DNA from: an uncultured Bacteroidales bacterium
GTDB taxonomy: Bacteria; Bacteroidota; Bacteroidia; Bacteroidales; P3
Assembly: GCA_947176325.1 (NCBI GenBank)
Contig: CAMWQD010000023.1
Coordinates: 1 to 10,624, forward strand
DNA: 10,624 nucleotides
Direction of reading: 5' to 3'
A program made the translations under genes and the position numbers. The notes under the pieces are model-generated. The model did no database searches and was not told the DNA's origin. It was given only the letters and a program-made list of their open reading frames with translations. Below, in pieces: positions 7,885-10,624 of this stretch; the stretch's first letter is position 1, and each line of letters starts with the position of its first letter.

Positions 7885-8817
7885 TTAGTTCACCACATTG
7901 ACGGGCTTGCCCGCAAAGAAGCTGATGATGTTGCCGAGCGCCTCCGCACTCGTGGCCTCGCGCGTTTCGTGGGTGGCGGTGCCGATATGCGGAACCAACA
8001 CCACATTCGACAACATATAGAGTTTCTCGTTCACCACGGGTTCTTTCTCAAACACATCCAATCCCGCGCCCGCAATTTGGCCGCTCTCCAACGCCTGTGC
8101 CAAAGCCGCCTCGTCCACCACGGCACCCCGCGCGGTATTGATGAAATATGCCGTGCTTTTCATCTTCCTGAATTCCTCGGCTCCTATCAAATGCGTGTTC
8201 TGCGCATTGAGCGGCACATGCACGCTCACCACATCCGCCTGCGCAAGCAGCGTATCCATATCCACCCGCTTGTATCCCGGCACTTCGGTGTGACGGTTGC
8301 AATAGATTACGTTCATGCCGAATACCTCGGCTTTCTTGGCCAAATTCTGCCCGATACGCCCCATTCCGATGATGCCGAGCGTCTTGCCCTCCAAAGTATG
8401 GCCAAGCGTGTCGGTTTTCCACAAGGCTTCTTTCTGCAAGCGTATCTTGATGTTCATCTCGCCTATGCGGCGGCAGACGGCCAGCATCAAGGCCATGGCG
8501 TGTTCGGCGGTGGGGTTGCAGACCGCCTTGGGAGTATTGGTCACGGCAATGTTCTTGCTTCGGGCATAGGCGGTGTCTATATTGTTGAAACCCGCCCCGA
8601 AATTGGAAATCAACTTGAGGTTACGCCCGGCATCGATTACCTCGTTGGGCACGGGATCGGTGAAGAACGAAAGCAAGGCATCGTAGTCGGAAATCAACTC
8701 CCGCAGATGTTCGGGGCTAAACTTTTCCTGGCCGTCTTCGGGAAAGGTAACTGTCCAATCGGCCGGCACATTGGCGAAAGGCGACCGCGGAATCTGGTGG
8801 GCGATAAGTATTTTCAT
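7885..8817 (-). CDS. D-2-hydroxyacid dehydrogenase (glyoxylate/hydroxypyruvate reductase-like)
   Basis: A 310-residue NAD(P)-dependent oxidoreductase of the D-isomer-specific 2-hydroxyacid dehydrogenase family, interconverting 2-oxoacids and D-2-hydroxyacids. The split N- and C-terminal catalytic domain flanks a Rossmann domain with LGIIGMGRIG (GxGxxG, 151-156). The catalytic residues are R230 (INTARGAVVDE), E259 (DVFEKEP) and H277 (VPHIGTATHETR). After the second beta strand the sequence is YCNRH (R175) instead of an acidic residue, which suggests NADP(H) preference; this is inference. The exact substrate cannot be told from sequence; glyoxylate or hydroxypyruvate is the usual guess. The chosen ATG at 8817 opens directly on the first beta strand (MKILIAHQIP). 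An in-frame ATG at 8871 overlaps the sirtuin stop and would add 18 residues that do not look like the family. It lies 50 bp after the sirtuin and is probably co-transcribed with it. Confidence 0.92.
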   Translation of the reverse strand: MKILIAHQIPRSPFANVPADWTVTFPEDGQEKFSPEHLRELISDYDALLSFFTDPVPNEVIDAGRNLKLISNFGAGFNNIDTAYARSKNIAVTNTPKAVCNPTAEHAMALMLAVCRRIGEMNIKIRLQKEALWKTDTLGHTLEGKTLGIIGMGRIGQNLAKKAEVFGMNVIYCNRHTEVPGYKRVDMDTLLAQADVVSVHVPLNAQNTHLIGAEEFRKMKSTAYFINTARGAVVDEAALAQALESGQIAGAGLDVFEKEPVVNEKLYMLSNVVLVPHIGTATHETREATSAEALGNIISFFAGKPVNVVN

Positions 8818-8836
8818 CAACACATTTTTTAGAACG

Positions 8837-8844
8837 CAAATATA
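8837..8844 (-). promoter_or_regulatory. Possible -7 element ahead of the dehydrogenase gene
   Basis: On the minus strand TATATTTG matches TAnnTTTG exactly, 19 bases before the dehydrogenase ATG at 8817. The nearest TTG upstream is only 14 bases away (8861-8859), shorter than the usual 17-23, so the -33 half is weak. It may allow dehydrogenase expression without the sirtuin, and if used it favours the start at 8817 over the one at 8871. Confidence 0.25.
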
Positions 8845-8867
8845 CTTTATTCCTCCAGCAACTTCGC

Positions 8868-9596
8868 TCATAGTTCGGGCAGGCCTTCGGCAGCGCGTTT
8901 CTGAATGAAGTGGACGGGGTTGTCGATACGGCTCAGGTCGGGACGGGCGAGGTCTACCAAATAGACGGGAATGTCCTTGCGTATGGAAAATACCAAGGCC
9001 GCGGCGGGATACACCGCAAGAGAGGTGCCGCAGACAATAAAGATGTCGGCGGTGGAGGCGATACGGCAGGCGGCATCGTAGTTGGGCACCGATTCGCCGA
9101 AGAAAACCACGTGCGGACGCAGCAAATCGCCGTGTTCGTCCTTGGCCTCCACCGCCTCCTGCCAAACGGAAGCGTAGCGGTCTACGTCTTCCCCTTGTTC
9201 TACAGCCTTCACCGCCTCTCCCCAACCCGCTATGGGATAAATCCTTTCCGCATCGCGCATACTCCGCAACTTGCTCAATTCCCCATGCAGATGCGTAATG
9301 CGGGTGCTCCCTGCGCGTTCATGCAAATCGTCTATGTTTTGCGTAATCACCTCCACTTCGTAGGCACGTTCCAACGAAGCAATGGCCGTATGCGCCGGAT
9401 TGACCCGTTTTTCGAGCAGTTCGCGACGGCGTTTGTTGTAGAACTCTATCACCGTGGAACGGTTGAATTCCAAGGCTTCGGGCGTGCAGACGTCTTCTAT
9501 CCGATAGTTCGCCCAAAGGCCGTCCGAATCCCTGAAGGTGGCGATGCCACTGTCGGCGCTCACCCCCGCCCCCGTAAAAACAACTATTTTTTTCAT
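8868..9596 (-). CDS. Sir2-family NAD-dependent protein deacylase lacking zinc cysteines
   Basis: A 242-residue sirtuin, expected to remove acyl groups from protein lysines while consuming NAD and releasing nicotinamide. NAD-binding and catalytic motifs are intact: GAGVSADSGIATFRD (9-23), TQNIDDLHERAG (85-96), catalytic H104 in HLHGEL, VVFFGESVP (163-171) and the late CGTSLAVYPAA (189-199). Y53 and R56 (EFYNKRR) match the Tyr-x-x-Arg pair that binds acidic acyl groups in class III (SIRT5/CobB-like) sirtuins, so desuccinylase or demalonylase activity is plausible. The zinc ribbon normally between H104 and the FGE motif has none of its four cysteines; the only cysteines are C37, C177 and C189. 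I recall other Bacteroidota sirtuins with similar loss but cannot verify this here. The ATG at 9596 places the glycine-rich motif at the usual N-terminal position. Transcription probably starts near 9616. Confidence 0.93.
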   Translation of the reverse strand: MKKIVVFTGAGVSADSGIATFRDSDGLWANYRIEDVCTPEALEFNRSTVIEFYNKRRRELLEKRVNPAHTAIASLERAYEVEVITQNIDDLHERAGSTRITHLHGELSKLRSMRDAERIYPIAGWGEAVKAVEQGEDVDRYASVWQEAVEAKDEHGDLLRPHVVFFGESVPNYDAACRIASTADIFIVCGTSLAVYPAAALVFSIRKDIPVYLVDLARPDLSRIDNPVHFIQKRAAEGLPEL

Positions 9597-9602
9597 CTCT
9601 AC

Positions 9603-9678
9603 TATCTATATGTCTATATTGCAAGTATACTCACAAAAACGTTGCGAAACAAACTTTTTTGGAATAGACATACAGATA
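9603..9678. repeat. Imperfect 15-bp inverted repeat flanking the sirtuin promoter
   Basis: The left arm TATCTATATGTCTAT (9603-9617) and right arm ATAGACATACAGATA (9664-9678) are reverse complements at 14 of 15 positions, separated by 46 bp. The predicted promoter (9622-9653) lies wholly inside the spacer. Both arms lie in the only gap of more than 60 bp in the window. Matching stops sharply at both ends of the arms. The left arm is built from CTAT-like units, so low complexity contributes to the match. Its function is unknown: an invertible promoter segment, a regulator binding site, or an RNA stem are all possible. Confidence 0.55.
9622..9653 (-). promoter_or_regulatory. Bacteroidota-type promoter for the sirtuin-dehydrogenase pair
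   Basis: On the minus strand TTTG (9653-9650), a 20-base spacer, then TATACTTG (9629-9622). This is an exact -33 element, an optimal spacing and a -7 element with one mismatch to TAnnTTTG. Transcription would start near 9616, inside the left arm of the flanking inverted repeat, leaving a leader of about 20 bases before the sirtuin ATG at 9596. It is the best two-part promoter match I found in the window. Confidence 0.6.
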
Positions 9679-9688
9679 CTGTAATCCG

Positions 9689-10624
9689 TTACCGAGCAAA
9701 TAATTCTTCGTAGTCGGATTTACCATTCCGATACGAAGCCTCCATAGAATCAAGTATTTGTTGATAACTCTCCTTGTCTTTGTACCAACTTTGGGGCGGA
9801 TACCAACGGACGTCGTTCCGCTTTTGGGTTTTCTTCATCCGCGCGCCTTCAAAAGTGTCCGGTTGAGCACCACGGTCGGTATAGGAAATCATGAAACCTC
9901 CTGTTGTTTCCCGCAGAGACGGGTCATCGCCGGGCACCCAAGCTCCAGCCTTCACCGAATAAGTTTCCAATTTTCCGAACCGGAATTCTCCCGTTTCAGG
10001 ATTACGGTCAAGCATCTCTATTCTATAACGCCGAGACTGCGCGGTCAAAGTAGTGAAATCGTTAACAAGCATCAATCCATTCACCATCAAACCTAAAAGC
10101 GCGTCGCCCTTGGGATTTACCAATATATTATGACCTGTCAGTAAACCTCCTTCCACAATAAGCCATCGCTTGGCCGGGTTTGCAACATCTTTCTGAATAC
10201 CGACAATCTTAAAGGGGGTTTGAAACATATTGAAAGAAACTTCTCCATCCTTGTCAACATAGCGTTTTTCCGGGTCGAACATAACGGCCATGAAACCGTA
10301 ATTTTCGGCTCCGTAGGGGTTCGTCTCAGCCCCTTTCTGATTGATTTCCGCATACACGGGTATCGGATTTCCCTCAAAAGTTATTTGCCCCAAATAGAAT
10401 CCGAAGTTATCCGGCGCCTCTTCTTCCTCTTTTTTTGCGAAATTGACGGTGATGGTTTGGTCGGCAAATACGGCAAACGGTTTCCCAACCTCAGGGGCTT
10501 TCAAGACCTTCGCATCCGTTTCAAGGGAGCGCACGGCCCAGTCTTTATTGGGCGAAGCGGAAACAGTGACCTCCTTTCCATATTCGATTTTTCCTTTCGG
10601 GGAAACGGACACCGAACCGCCCTC
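9689..10624 (-). CDS. Protein with InlB B-repeat-like domain, N-terminal part off the edge
   Basis: The C-terminal 311 residues are visible; the frame is open to the right edge, so the true start and any signal peptide lie outside. Residues 2-63 of the visible part (GGSVSVSPKGKIEYGKEV ... DQTITVNFA) match the pattern of the divergent InlB B-repeat/Flg_new_2 domain: GG-x-V-x-x-x-P, a central G-x-x-V-x-V-x-A, an aromatic, and a closing T-I-T-V-x-F. These beta-grasp repeats are common in secreted or surface proteins of Bacteroidota and usually come in tandem, so more copies may lie upstream. A KKEEEE linker (64-69) leads to about 180 residues of probable beta structure that I do not recognise, then a charged, Tyr/Lys-rich tail. 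No Por-type sorting domain, transmembrane anchor or LPXTG is visible. Composition is somewhat AT-richer than the housekeeping genes. A GTG near 10612 is internal, not a start. The sirtuin follows after 92 bp. Confidence 0.7.
   Translation of the reverse strand, partial: EGGSVSVSPKGKIEYGKEVTVSASPNKDWAVRSLETDAKVLKAPEVGKPFAVFADQTITVNFAKKEEEEAPDNFGFYLGQITFEGNPIPVYAEINQKGAETNPYGAENYGFMAVMFDPEKRYVDKDGEVSFNMFQTPFKIVGIQKDVANPAKRWLIVEGGLLTGHNILVNPKGDALLGLMVNGLMLVNDFTTLTAQSRRYRIEMLDRNPETGEFRFGKLETYSVKAGAWVPGDDPSLRETTGGFMISYTDRGAQPDTFEGARMKKTQKRNDVRWYPPQSWYKDKESYQQILDSMEASYRNGKSDYEELFAR

Noticed and set aside
7902..7913. CGGGCTTGCCCG palindrome near the end of the dehydrogenase gene, considered as a terminator for parE or the dehydrogenase
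   Set aside because: It has only a short stem, no following U-tract in either direction, and encodes conserved-looking residues (AGKPVN).
8868..10624. Sirtuin plus neighbouring unknown protein as an anti-phage Sir2 defence system
   Set aside because: The sirtuin is a compact 242-residue deacylase type with class III motifs, not a long Sir2-effector fusion. Its downstream partner is a metabolic dehydrogenase, and no nuclease, Argonaute, HerA or phage-sensor gene is visible.

Overview
The window reads as chromosomal DNA of a member of the Bacteroidota, most likely Bacteroidales. The pointers are a eukaryote-like glycogen branching enzyme, the short Bacteroidota form of ParE, and start codons preceded by A/T-rich leaders rather than clear Shine-Dalgarno sequences. 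Several intergenic gaps also hold matches to the Bacteroidota -7 promoter element TAnnTTTG. I cannot name the genus. The DNA is gene-dense: nine protein genes, no RNA gene, no insertion sequence and no CRISPR array. The largest gap between genes is 92 bp (9597-9688).

Layout, left to right. Positions 1-158 hold the 3' end of lepA (+). Its stop codon overlaps the stop of a convergent gene (155-1615, -) for a polytopic membrane protein that looks like a GT-C type glycosyltransferase and is visibly AT-richer than its neighbours. A 53-bp divergent gap separates that gene from a rightward run of four closely packed housekeeping genes: glgB (branching enzyme), radA (recombination ATPase), panC (pantothenate synthetase) and parE (topoisomerase IV subunit B). 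Their spacings are 22 bp, a 4-bp ATGA overlap and 6 bp, as in an operon. They share no single pathway.

From 7885 to the right edge everything is on the minus strand. Read in the direction of transcription, the order is an edge-truncated gene for a protein with a Flg_new_2/InlB-B-like repeat (9689 to beyond 10624), then a sirtuin (8868-9596), then a D-2-hydroxyacid dehydrogenase (7885-8817). The dehydrogenase converges on parE with only 15 bp between stops. The sirtuin and dehydrogenase probably share a transcript starting at a good promoter match at 9622-9653.

Most of the window is ordinary core genome. The stretch most worth a second look is the sirtuin and its upstream region. The sirtuin keeps all NAD-binding and catalytic motifs and the class III Tyr/Arg pair, but has no cysteine where the four zinc ligands normally sit. 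Its predicted promoter is bracketed by a 14/15-match inverted repeat (9603-9617 and 9664-9678), which could mark an invertible promoter, an operator or an mRNA switch. The other items of interest are the uncharacterised C-terminal part of the repeat protein and the compositionally distinct membrane protein beside lepA.
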